This document shows positions 24,341-36,743 of a stretch of DNA of 64,000 nt, one piece after another. The notes beneath the pieces were generated by a model, which saw only the letters and a list, made by a program, of their open reading frames with translations, ran no database searches and was not told the DNA's origin. Every line of letters starts with the position of its first letter. Positions within the stretch are counted from its first letter, which is position 1. The stretch comes from Amaranthus tricolor (taxonomy: Eukaryota > Streptophyta > Magnoliopsida > Caryophyllales > Amaranthaceae): assembly GCF_026212465.1 (NCBI RefSeq), contig NC_080058.1:153501-217500 (forward strand), in the 5' to 3' direction. Both the position numbers and the translations under genes were made by a program.

Positions 24341-25961
24341 ATTGAATTTACTAAGGAGATCAATAAATGCATGCATACCCCTTACTCCTTAGAGTGTTTG
24401 AATGAATCAGCTCATACTTAACCTGTGTGCGTAATTGTGTATATCATTCTTCTTTTTGAGGAAACTTTAACCCATTTTTAGATTGTGTTCTGCGCTAGAA
24501 TCTATCGTCGGTGAGGTTTGTTCAACTAACTCATGAGTTCTCATTTATTTCGATACTACTACTTCAGAGGTTGATTAACTAACAACTACATTTGTCCATT
24601 TATTTGATACAGTTGGTTAGCCGGAGAGGCTTGGAGTGAGCTTGCTTTTATTGAATAGGCTCTCTACTTGAGGTCATGACTACTCATGAGTTAAAGATTA
24701 TGTTTAGATCATCACTCGATCTAATCTAGTGAATCGTGTGTGCGTCGAATTTAAAATAAATTGATATGGACATCAAATGAGAAATATAAGTATGATAGAA
24801 TGTATGCTGCCCTCAAACGTTTTAGCTAATATATCTATACATTGACACCTCAAATCTTATGATAGCAGTGCCTTGAATGCACACTAGGCAAACTAAAAGA
24901 AATTGGCCCTCTCTATGAAGGGCCGAATCTGAACTTAAACGGGTGTTTGGAAAAATAATAGAGATGAACCCTATATATTATGATTAACACAAAAACGTAG
25001 ACGTGTCATATAATTCTTAAATGATAAAAGAACTACTCATAAATTGCAAATTTTTAAGTGTCTACTTCATTAACTAGCATTTTCTAATTTTAGGACACTT
25101 TTTAATTCTGGACCCTAGACAGATGCCTAATTTGCCTATGGTCAGAAAAGACCCTGTATAATAGTGGTTGGGTTAATAGTAAAGTTAATGTTTAGATATT
25201 TACAAGACCAAAAGTTTAAATTTAAATCCTCTTTACCCATCATATACATACCTAACCCTTTTCACCCTCCTAATCAAGTTGATTTTTACCTTAAATGAAT
25301 TTTAGATATGGTTATCATACTGTCTTAGTAAATACTAGTAAATACTACCTTCAATTTACTATTAATGTCTCATTTAGCTAACATATTGACTTGTGATCCT
25401 TTATTATACTTATAAATATTAAATAGGAATAATTGTTTGTGACTGATGTAATATGCATGATTGCTAAGAAACACAAAAGATATTGTCTTCTACTAATACT
25501 TCATATTGAAGAGATGGTGAATTTTAATATAAAAATTTGACTTTTAATTGTTAATTTAATAATAATGGGTGATTCTGAACAACCTTATCTTGACGCTCAA
25601 ATTAAAAAATTAAACGTGTGTCATAGATGGACGTTGTTGGGTGAATTTAATGCGCAACTCCACTAAAATGGTGTAAGTTGAACTTTAGAGGAAAAGATGA
25701 TGTTGGTAAGTGGTAAATGTCAAATATTTAGTTATTTGTTCCTTCTCATTCAAATTTATTACTACGCTACTATCTCAATTGTAACACTATATTTGGCTAA
25801 AAGTTAAAGTCAAATTCAGAATATTAGTATAACATGTGTTAGTACGTTTATCTCTGTATTATTCTTTATATTATACTCTTATTATAGAATTCTTTATTAG
25901 GATTTATAATCGAATAGTCTGACCCATAAAACATTGTGTGAGAGTGAAGTGTACAATACTT

Positions 25962-26411
25962 GAAAATTTGAAAAAAAAAATGTTTTAACAATTTAATTCC
26001 AAAAATAAGCTTTGTAAAAACTTTATTCCCAAAATAAGCGTCCGTACATCCCAACTTAGGCTTGGTGTAATGTCGCTGTTACTAACAGCGAAATAAAAAA
26101 AAATTAGTAAAACCTCAAGTCGCTGTTACTAATAGCGATTTTAAGATTAACTAGTCAACTCCTTAATCTCGTAGGTTGGAATGAGGAAGTAACTGAAAAC
26201 TGAAAACTTAAAACGTATTAAGTCGCTGTTACTAACAACAACTTAAAATAATAATAATAATAATAATTTTTTTTTTAAGTCACTGTTAGTAACAACGACA
26301 TTACACCAAGCATAGGTTAGAATATACGGACGCTTATTTTGGGAATAAATTTTTCACGAAGCTTATTTTTAGAATTAAGTTGTTAAAACATCTTATTTTA
26401 TTCAAATTTTC
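25962..26411. mobile_element. Mutator-type MITE with long inverted arms, 450 bp
   Basis: A perfect 9-bp direct repeat ACAATACTT flanks the element (25953-25961 and 26412-26420). The ends are inverted: GAAAATTTGAA at the left and its complement at the right. The arms stay recognisable for about 130-150 bp, with shared AATAAGC, ACGGACGCTTATTTTGGGAA and GGTGTAATGTCG words. Inside is the near-palindrome TCGCTGTTACTAACAGCGA, repeated in degenerate form four or five times. A 9-bp duplication and long terminal repeats fit a non-autonomous MULE. There is no coding sequence. Confidence 0.75.
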
Positions 26412-28053
26412 ACAATACTTCAATAATCAGCTTCACTCAAAGGTCAATCTTTTCAAAACTTTTAAAGGCTTGAACCAGGAGAGTTCTGCAAATGGCAACG
26501 GATTCACGCATACCATTAATAAACACTTGTCAGAGAGTAGTAATGCCTTCAATGCATCCATCTACCATCACTAGACCTGTCAAAACCACAGTCGGGCAGA
26601 TTATAGCTCACTGGTTTCTAGTCTAGTTTCGAATCTATTTCAGGTCGGATCAAAAATTAACCTGGTCTAACCACTACCACCCTAGCAATCCTTATCCCTT
26701 TATGTAGTAATAAACTTTATATTAGCAGAACAGAACATCACTACACTTACAGAACAGGTTCAGGATATAAATCAAGAGAAATGGTCTATTGTTTTGGGGT
26801 TACTCAGAGGTGCCAAATATGTCCGGTACATATGATTCGATTCAATTCACTTTAATTCAATTCATTTTGGCTTTTAGTAGCTCATATTTAAATCTAATGT
26901 AGTCAAAACTAATTTTTGGGTCAGATCTCAGATAATGTAAACATCTGACCTTAAACTCCACTCTATGTGGAACTTGAAAGCAACTTAATGGCATTGAAGT
27001 AATGGAATGGATATGAGATAATGTAAATTTGGCTATACTTCACTTCCACACATACTTCCATTTTTCACCCCTCAATAAGTTCAAGTTTGATTCAAGTAAG
27101 GAGAACAGAAGTTTGCACACAAACTTTACTAATGAGTTTTGACGAGTCTAACAAATTAAAATTGCACTTTGGATCTCCAAATTAAAAGGATGATACTCAC
27201 AGCCCACTAAATCAACTCTTGATTTAGGAGAGAATATACCGACCTAATTTGGTTCACAAGGATCCTGAAATTCAAACGAGAAAAGGTTTCAAGCTCCTAG
27301 AATGACTTTTCCAACATGCACCCAAAATGAATTGTCCAACTTGCACACAAAATTAACTTTCTAACAAGCACCTAAAGCATTGCCAGAGAGCGAGATTCAT
27401 ACAAAGTGAACTTGATTTTTCATGCATTCATCTCGAACGGAATCAATGCATACAAGCAAAACTCTAATCAGTCTGGACAAGTGAAATAATTGTTTATTAG
27501 AATTGGAAACAATGCATTTGTGGTGACAGTGTTTTGTTTGTTTCGAAAGGAAACTCGAGGGAAGTACATAGAAAAGCAACCTGAACGGCAACTGAACCAG
27601 CACTGGCGCATAGGCTACGAGCATGCAGAATGCAGATGCAGCCCCAAGAAGCATAGTCCAAAAAAATTATTAAAACATACATCAACAAATGTTAGACATG
27701 TTTTTCGAACAATGATCCCTGCCCCCTGGTACTTCTGATAGCATCGATCTGGAAAAAGAAAAAGACATAATAGAAAAAATGGAATTGCAATCAACACTTA
27801 ACATCATAACATTGATAACTTCATTTACAGCTTTAGAAGCCACCACCTAAAGACTAAAGAAGAACCAGAATTTTCACATATTTATACAAAATAAGGAATA
27901 TGATAAAACAAAGTACTGAATTCTCAAGAATATGTAATGCATTCTGGTCAATGACAGTAAGGACTGCGGAATATTTATATCATACGTTCTACAAAGAAAA
28001 AATAAAGAAAAGAACAGAACCTATGGCAATGGAAATTTGAGAAGGCCATCACT

Positions 28054-31000
28054 TCAACTTGAAACAGCAGTTGCTAAGCAATCTGATTCTGATTGATGGA
28101 CGTAGTTGTTTAGCAAGGACTCAATGTGACTTATTTCTTTGGGCATCGATCCAGTAAGGACCTGTTTCAAATACCAAAAGACACGTTAGCAAAATGAAAC
28201 TTAGACCATAGATTACCAAGCAAAACAGAGGATGCTTAAAGCCATAGATCTGTAGACATTTAAGAACACAATATTTTACCAGAAACGATATGGGTAACTT
28301 TAGTTTAGAGGTTTAAGAACGAAGGTTTCATCTATGATGGGGTCCTTTTTATATAATATCATAATCAGTTGTATATAGAAACATTTTTACATTAGAACAT
28401 TATAATGCAGTTTGGTTAAAGAAGTTTTCGAATTGTTAATCTAGAACTCAGGGATGAAGTTTCCGAAAGATGATTCGGTGAGAAATTTCTGAAACATGAT
28501 TCGGTGAGAAGTTTCCAATAAGTACGAGTCAATCATAGAATACAAAGATAGACCACTATTGATGTGTAAAAGGTTGCATACATGCATGCACCCAACCATG
28601 TTTGAGTGGGAAAGGAAAACGGTTAATACTTAATACTTGATATGTTAGTAAATGTGGCTAGTAGATATAATCTATACAACATACTCCATTTTCTGAACCA
28701 TTTTTCTTTCAAGAGAAGTTAACTTATTTCTACAAATTAAAGTTGTATGACAAACATTTTGCACTGGCAGAAGCTATTACCTCATAACTACTGTCTGTTA
28801 TAAGAACTTCATCTTCAATCCTTATCCCAATACCTTGATACCTGCATTATATGTGATCAGTTAACAAACTTGCCCTGGACAGAACATATACATGAAGACA
28901 AAAGAATCTCCATCCAATTATTTTTTTCATGGGTAGGCTAGAAATATCTACAAACAAAGGGAACATGAAATTTATCCTTCTTGTACGTGGTGAGAATTGA
29001 ACCCCTATCACTAGGGTGAAAGGAAAAACTCTCAGCTACAAGGCTAACCCATGATACTTCATCCAATTCCTAACGTTGTCCTATGGTTAATTGGTTATCC
29101 ACACAGATTCAGAAAATAAGTTGCTAATAATTGCATTAGGGTACAACACTCCATAATCCCATTGCCATAAAATGGCACCCACCAATGGGAGGTTGGGGAT
29201 GTCAGATGTACGTAGCTTTAGTTGACCCTTGATAGTAGTAACAAAGAGGTTGTTTCCAATTGACCCTTGGTAGCAATATCATTTGCAACTTTACATTAAA
29301 AAAAAAAAGAAAAAGAAATGCACATGATTGCATTAGGGTGACTACCAATTTTGCATAACTGTTTTCTACCGGCACGTACAAAAAAAAAGAAAAGTAGGAG
29401 TAGGTGACGTAGATAGATAATAGGGAGTGAAGGAAATACTTCTCTGCAACATCGAAGGAAGATGGGATATATACACCTGGCTCAATAGTTATAACCTGGG
29501 GAGGAAAAAATATGTGAAAATCTGAGGATAAAAATAACTTTTGCAAATAATAACAAACACTACAGGTATCCAGATTTTACTCTAGTCCAGTATCTTATCA
29601 AAATCTAGTCAAACAAATGTATCACAGAACATATTTTGAGAATTGAGATATGATAGTCAAGTTGTCTGAACGTTTATTTCTAATAATGTTCTGGGAGGGG
29701 GAGGGGGCAAAGAGTGGAGATAAGAGAATGAATGGAGACAACTTACCACCCCTGGCTTCAAAGGGCGGTCATTGCTGATCGTAGAACAATCATGAACATC
29801 CATTCCTAGATAGTGTCCTATTTACATAAGGAGCCAGATTTATGATTCAAATAAGGAACACGCATCAGCAATTACTAATAAAAAATCTATCTGCCACAAC
29901 AATTTCATAGTTCACAATAACAATCTAACAAAAGCACTAGATCAAACAGAGACACCTATATTCGTTGGGTTGAGTTGATGGTATGTTCGGTGACTGCTCA
30001 GTTTGTCTTTCAGTACTCCAATTTTTCTCAGTCCTTTGTAGAGTTTCTGGACCTAAAACCATATTGAGCAGATATTCAAGTAATACATCACATCACCAAG
30101 TCAACAGATGAAAACTTGCAAAAAAAAAAAGCATGTAATTCTAATCAACTCAAACTAGTTGGAAAGGGATCAAAGAGACAAGTGACTGCTTGATATGAAT
30201 TGTCATACAATCCCTCCGTCCCTTTGAATTTGACAAACTTATATTATATCCGCCCCTTAACTTCGCTATATTTCCGTATCTGTTAATCTTATCCACAAAC
30301 TCATTCTCTCTCCTCATCGTATATATAAATTTCTTCCATTCACTTGTTTTTTTGACTTGTTGTTCAACTTAAAGTTGATAGAACGGCTCTATCCTTCGAC
30401 CTCAAAATTAGATACCGTACAATACTTACACCAAAATATTTTTGATGTTTTGAAAAAGAATTGTTACCTTAGAAATATTTGCAACATCATATTGAGCAGA
30501 TGTTCAAGTATTTATCATGTGAATGAACATGAATATAAGATACAACTACAACTGTCTCAAAGCAACATGACAAAGAGTATGAGTTTAAAGCAGGGTTAAG
30601 CATAACCGCCCCAAATATTCACATGTACAGTCATACTGCTATCTAGTGACTTGACAATAACGATGGAACTATTTTAGGCTAAGGATGCTGATCATTTGCC
30701 AAAGAAAAAGCAGTGACCATATAAACAATGCTGTAGAATAATTAGCATATGTTTCTTATTTCCCATACCCCCACCCCGCCAAGAACCCCCTCCTCACATG
30801 GGAAAAGAAAATATTAAGTTTTGTTCTGTCCCTGCTGACAAGTATCAAAACTCTGACAGCTATAGATAGGGATGCCAAATTAGCTATGCACATAAAGAAA
30901 TAATGAAGAGATCATACCGAATGTTCATGTATTTGCCGTAAGGTTACACCAGGTTTACAAAGCTCTATACATTCTTTATTCGTCTCCACAATAAGATCAT

Positions 31001-32032
31001 AGAGGTCAACCTGTAAGACAAGGAGCTCACATCATTTCAAAATACAAAATATTGTCAGGATAGATTAAGATTAGAGGCTTAAAGAAAAACTAAGATAAAA
31101 TATAGGAATGGTTCCCCATGTCACCATACTGGAGCCAAAGCAAGGCAGATGAGTAAAGATGGGAAGTACACATACAAAATTTAGAAGACAATAGAGAGGC
31201 TAATACATTGAAAACTTATTGAGTACTCCGCTGATTGAAATCTTGCACTAACTATCAGTGAGTAAAATGTGAGTCACAAAGCACATATGTGTAGCATACA
31301 CGAGTGATTGCCGACCAAAAAGACTAGTTATTAAAATAACTTAGAATAAGGTACCATCTCACCAAAAAAACAAAAAGAAATAATTAATGAAAACTATAAG
31401 GAGTTAGCTGACAACTAAAAATTAATAAGGTAAAAACAGACAATTTTTCCTATACATAAATCAATTTGGTTTCAGCTTAGATTTGGCCAAGTTTGAGTGA
31501 AACAGTCCAATTTACACACCCATACAAAGAGGCTTTCATTCATGTACAAAAGCAGGAAAAACATAACACCCTGAAACATACGCGTAACAAAGAATTATAC
31601 CATCAAGTCAAATTAGCTACATCTTCACTTTCTTAGTTTGGTTCTTAAGGAATAAAAGATAAAACCTGAAAATCAAGTTGAAAAAGCTTACATACATGAG
31701 CAGATAAAAATCTACCAGATGGAGGCCATGTACGAGTCATATCACTAACGTACCCATGAAACTCGCATCCAATATCCATCAGCACAAGTTCACCATTATT
31801 AACCTGCAAAAAATAATATAGCTTTATAGATACATCTATGCTTGATTATAAAAGGACAAGTACGAAGATGAACTCACTCTACGATCATTTCGAGAATAAT
31901 GTATGACACTGCCATTTGGACCACCACCCACCACAGGATTAAATCTAGCAACAATAAACAAGAATAAAATTACTCCTAGTGATCAATTGAGTACATCAAC
32001 CATCAAAACATTCAATAGATGTACATATACAG

Positions 32033-32072
<40 letters not shown>

Positions 32073-35000
32073 CCAAAGCATATTCCTATCATGAAAAAGT
32101 CCATTGCATGAACCAATAACCTATGTATTGTGGTCCTTCAAGAAGTATATACATAAAAAACCTTGATAACATCCTCGATGTTGATACATACCATTAAAAG
32201 AATAAATCAATTTGAGATCCTTCCATTGATTTCTTGGCCCAAAAGAAGTAATCAGACTCAGTTAACTCGGTTGACAAGAGAAAATTTGTACCTTGGGAAA
32301 AATGCATGAACCTTTTTATCGAAACAAAAATACTTCATTTTCCCATATATCAGTAACTCCCATCTAGGTTTGGTTTGGGAAGTTAGATGTACACAAAGTT
32401 CCCTTGTGATAACCAAAAGGTTATTATCAATTGACCCTAGAAAATCATAATCCACTACACAAAACTAAGAAGTGCAAGTGATTTAAAGAATCATAATATA
32501 CCGTTTTCCATCATAAACTATATCCAAAACCAAAGAATATATATATTTGACCCCATCAAAGATACACAAAGATTTAAATCACCTTCTACTACAAGTCTAC
32601 AATACATAAGAAAAATCCAATAAACTTTCAATGGTCTCCTTTCTATAGCATAAAGCACAATCTTTTCTAATTTGTTACTCCCTCTGCACCACGTGACTAA
32701 AAAGGCTCTTACATATTTGAGTCATATGGTGAAAATTCAATGGTCTCCGGCTAATGCTTACAAGGAAAGAAGCTTACGCCATTTTCTGGGCACCTCTCAT
32801 TTTGCACTCATACTCCACCTTTGCTGCCATCATACGTTCATGTGGATATGTCTTTGAGTGAAACATGGTCTGTAATTGAGCCTATGTACAAAATAGAAAC
32901 GACAATTGGTTTTAATTATTTCAAGGAGATAATCATGCATGCATCTACTAAACAAATTTGAGGCTGTAGAAGAGCAAAATACAAAGAACCACGAATCTCA
33001 AATAGATAGTTAGATACAAAACTTTAGAGACAGTCACTCAACAACAATTCAATTAGGTGCTATATGAATATGAAACATGTATGGACAGATACATGTCAAT
33101 CCTATAAATACAAGAGCTTAGCCTCAATAAGAAAATAATTTTCTGCTTCTTTAAAGATACAAGCAACTAAAAGTTTAAGCGAAAAGTTCTACACCACTTT
33201 GTAGCTAAGCCGACGGGAAACTGTAATTTTGCAAGCAACAGTATCATTATCTATTAATTATTATCACCAAGATAGTGACAGAGCCACAAAGGAATTCTCG
33301 CCCTTAGATAGGTACGTAAAAACTTGGTGAATGGACTCATGTAGGGTTACCTGACAAGCAATTGTAGCAGCCTCTCTCATCAAGTTAATTTCAGCTGGAG
33401 ATTTCACCCAGCGCATTTCATGAGTATATACAGACAGATCTTTTGCTTTGCCTTTATTTAATGCCTTCTGAAAGGACTCCAACTCCACATAAGTTCTTGT
33501 AGCAGTCTTTACATTATGAAATACTTCCGAAGATCTTTCTAAAAATCCAGATAACATCTGCATGCGTCAGTGTGATAAATAGAGGGATCAGTGCATGAAG
33601 GAAATACCACAGAAACTACAGCTGTGAGGAACCAGCTTGAAAACCTCTATTCTAGATGCATAATTCCTTAACTATCACTTGAATTCCTATTACTTCTATC
33701 AATAGCAACTCATCCAACTGTCTCCCTTTAACATGTCTTAAAGCAATACCCCCAACAAGTTATTTAAAGAGGGTGGAGTGTTGGAAAAAAAAACTCCTGT
33801 GGACACGAGTCACATTACAGCACAGAGAATGAGAGAATACATATTTACAAGGAAAAAAAAAGGACCACTTACCTGCTGGAGTTTGCTCATAGGTAATGCC
33901 TGATCAGCCTTGAATATCTCCATTGCCTCCTTTACCCCAGCAGTATTCCCTTCCCATGTGACATCCTAGGATCAAATGAAATAATTTTATCACAAGAAAT
34001 AGTATTAAAGAAGTGGACGTACTTCTACCTAACATTATTGTCAATACACTATTATTATTATTAAACACCAAAGCCAATCAACTTATAGATCCTTTATTCT
34101 CTTTTTGTGATGGGATTTCAGCTAAGTAGATAAAATTTCGTTGGACTCAATTGAACATACATGATATGTTGGCTCCGGCATGAACATACACAAACCAATT
34201 TCATGACCTAAAACAGCAATCCCACCAGGTTGCTGACAGCCTGTGACATACAAATAATCAGCATCTTGTCGATATGGGTAAGGCACAACATCAGTCATCA
34301 TCTTGATTGGGGAAGCTGCAATGATGGCAATACTCTTCTCAGGGAGAATCTCCAACAATCTCTTTCGTCTGGAGATGTATTCATCACAAGTTATACCAGG
34401 AGTCAACTCCCCTTCTTTTAGTAACTATAACCACAAAAACAACCAAGAGTTATTTTCCCCCTCAAACAGAATACAGAATGTTTAAAAGCACAAAGAATCT
34501 GCTCAAAACATACTTCCGGGTGAGAAGCAGCGGTCGGCTGGCCAGCATCAAAAATCCTAGTAGAACCATATGTCCGGCATCCAATTGCCTAAAAACCAAA
34601 GTAAGACACAGCATATTTCAAACTAAGGGGTATCAAATTCAATACACGTATTGACGAATATGCATATCTTAAACCATTGCTTAATTAATTTCCATCGTTA
34701 TAAAACTGTCATTTAAAACGTCCGCAGTGAATGTATAAAATCGACCGCCAAAAAAGCTCTAGTTAATGGCAAGTGGCAAACTACCTCACAGCTTGATCCA
34801 AACTAAGGGATAGTAATAAACTGAATTCTTGATACTCAAATGTATAGTATCATGTGCAGTGCAATAAGCGGATTGCCTACATCTATGATAATCAAGGGTA
34901 GAGTTATGAATGTGCAAGGTACTCAATTGTACATGGCCCTTAATTAAGAGGCCTAAAATATCAGCTTACAATGTATAATTACTTTTGCTTCAGCTCAATT

Positions 35001-35520
35001 ATTTTAGGCCCCAAAATTTCAATAAATAAATAAAATAAAATAAATGGTGTCCATGAAATTATTGTGTATGTTTGCTCCGCCTCTTAACAAGTTTAAATCT
35101 TTCCCATACCAACCACTTCAATTTTGAAACTCCCATATCTTAAAACGAGCTGATACTTGTTAAAATGGGCACGATTCTGCTCAAATTAAAACCTAATCAC
35201 TAGCAATGGCATAAATTTTAAAGAACAAAACACACCTATAGAATTGGTTACTATACTTCAGACAGCTGAAATTACCAGCAGAAAAGATTACGAAAACAGT
35301 TTCAATAAAAAAGAACAAAAGTACTGAATAAATATTGAGTAAATTAATCAACATTAGAAGTTCAGAATTTTAGCAATACTGATACTGAAACTGGGGAATT
35401 TGCTATTTGATGTTAAAAAAACAATAATACAAACAAAATCATAAATTATAGAGAAGGGATACAAACATGGACATGTTTGCTGATAAATCTCTGCAACGAT
35501 CTTCTTGTCAAAGACTGCAT
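28054..35520 (-). CDS. ICP55: Intermediate cleaving peptidase 55, mitochondrial Xaa-Pro aminopeptidase
   Basis: Fourteen exons give 485 residues: 35520-35467, 34588-34514, 34424-34161, 33965-33873, 33557-33351, 32881-32778, 31944-31878, 31803-31696, 31010-30918, 30052-29956, 29817-29747, 29495-29440, 28841-28781, 28161-28054. ICP55 removes one residue from mitochondrial preproteins after MPP cleavage, stabilising them. The aminopeptidase P N-domain begins near TPGITCDEYISRRKRLLEIL; the M24B metal ligands are all present: Asp298 (LMDIG), Asp309 (VSDMTRTWP), His389 (HYLGMDVHD), Glu416 (TIEPGVY) and Glu439 (RIEDEVLI). The enzyme should be active. The N-terminus (MQSLTRRSLQRFISKH) is a basic amphipathic presequence. 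The exon 1 donor is my least certain junction: CAT|GTTTGT was chosen, CAT|GTCCAT would drop two residues. The C-terminus is shorter than the Arabidopsis one I recall. Introns hold a tRNA-type SINE and a 39-nt A tract. Confidence 0.93.
28920..29052 (-). repeat. tRNA-derived SINE fragment in an ICP55 intron
   Basis: On the reverse strand an A-box-like stretch (TTAGCCTTGTAGCTGAGAG, 29048-29030) is followed about 35 nt later by a B box (GGGGTTCAATTCTCACC, 29006-28990). This order and spacing are those of an internal pol III promoter. The cloverleaf stems are not intact, so a tRNA gene is unlikely and a SINE head is the better call. It sits in intron 12 in the same sense as the host gene. Confidence 0.5.
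32033..32071 (+). repeat. Poly(A) tract of 39 nt in an ICP55 intron
   Basis: An uninterrupted run of A in intron 6. It may be the tail of an old retroposon or a simple repeat; its exact length is prone to sequencing error. Confidence 0.7.
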
Positions 35521-36743
35521 CTTTCAAGGAAATTGCCCTTGGGTATAATTTTATATATCTCTTTAAAAACTTATTAGGGTTTAAGCTTTCATCATGAAAA
35601 TCTTTCTAAACAAATTACCTCTTGGCTATAAACTTATAATTAATAATCAAGATTAAGAGCACACAAATCTTTCACATTATGTTTATTTCTTCCCATTTTT
35701 ATTTTTTGTATGGATTTTTAACTTTTATACCCTTAGTAGTTTTATCCTATTTTCAATTATACCCTCCATTACCCATACTAATTTTTCTCCCTTACATTAA
35801 AAACCCCATAATACCACTCTACTTTTGACTCTCCTTTTTTTTATTATGTATATAATGTGCTATATACAACTCAAAAGATATTGCATTCAAAATTCAATTT
35901 AACAAATTTTATGAAACAGGAATATAAATATTTGAACTTAAAGTTTGGAGTCAAAGCATAAAAAATTGAACTAAGCCGCCACTCAGCACTAGTCTATTAC
36001 TCTCTCAAACATTTTTACTGAAAATAAAATAAAGTTATTTGATAGATAAAAATAAAACTATGCAAATTCTACTAAAATAATTTTTTTAGGCAACAAACAA
36101 GCGTGTTCCACCGTTATGGAGTCACAACTTCATTTCAGTTTTTATTTTCTTCAAAAGAAACACATTTCAGATTGTAATACACAGCTAAAAAGAAATTCTA
36201 CTAAATACAAATGAATCGGCACCATATTTAATTATTTATGGATGCAAAGCTTCTATTTTGCAACACTATCAGTCTGTATAAAAACAGATTTAACTAATCA
36301 TGGAATTCAACTTTTTGTACCTTTACTACTTATATATCTTTAAACAAATTTTTTAAAAATAATAAGAAACATACATTAATATTTGTTGAAATGTATAACA
36401 GTAGAATATTTATCCTTACTCGACAATCAACTTGAAACTTAAAATTCTCGGAAAAAAAAAAAATTCAAGGGGCCAAACATGGCAAGAAACTTGTGACTAA
36501 ACTTGTGCAGGTAAATACAAATTCTGAGTATAACATAAATTTTCTTGTGAGACACAAACACAAAACAAGTAAACCCATAATTCATAGAACAATGATCCCT
36601 AAGAGCAAGACCAAAACACCGGCTCTAAGGGAGACTAAATACCCATAATTTTCCTCATTTTCGGTCGTGTGAAGTACACAAGTGGAGAAGAGGCCTAAAG
36701 ATATGGAAGCTCTATAAACGCCAAAAGCTCGATCATCCCATCT
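35521..36743 (-). other. Region between importin alpha 3' end and ICP55 start
   Basis: This holds the ICP55 promoter and the importin 3' UTR. At about 35694-35785 is a degraded MITE piece (phrases TTTTTAACTTTTATACCCTT and CTATTTTCAATTATACCCTC) matching the interior of the element at 51423-51593. Nothing else was seen. Confidence 0.5.

Larger units (their letters stand above)
23983..28053. other. Intergenic region with repeats
   Basis: Four kb between the SVB-like promoter and the ICP55 stop. It contains a SINE-like copy (24130-24340) and a Mutator-type MITE (25962-26411). The remaining sequence shows no recognisable coding potential; the short frames near 27400-27800 overlap on both strands and lack any family feature. 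The stretch just right of 27400 may include the ICP55 3' UTR. Confidence 0.5.

Noticed and set aside
27397..27797. Overlapping frames on both strands, some hydrophobic
   Set aside because: Several frames of equal length overlap with no domain; hydrophobicity follows from T-rich DNA.
28450..28520. Short direct repeat containing ATGATTCGGTGAGAA, considered as a CRISPR-like array
   Set aside because: Only two units about 31 bp apart with no regular spacers, in a plant intron.
28990..29050. Possible tRNA gene on the reverse strand
   Set aside because: A and B boxes are present but the stems do not pair as a cloverleaf; a SINE head explains it better.
32678..32880. Forward-strand frame beginning near a CTCCCTC word, considered as a MITE or gene
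   Set aside because: The region is ICP55 exon 6 on the reverse strand plus intron; the MITE-like left end has no partner.
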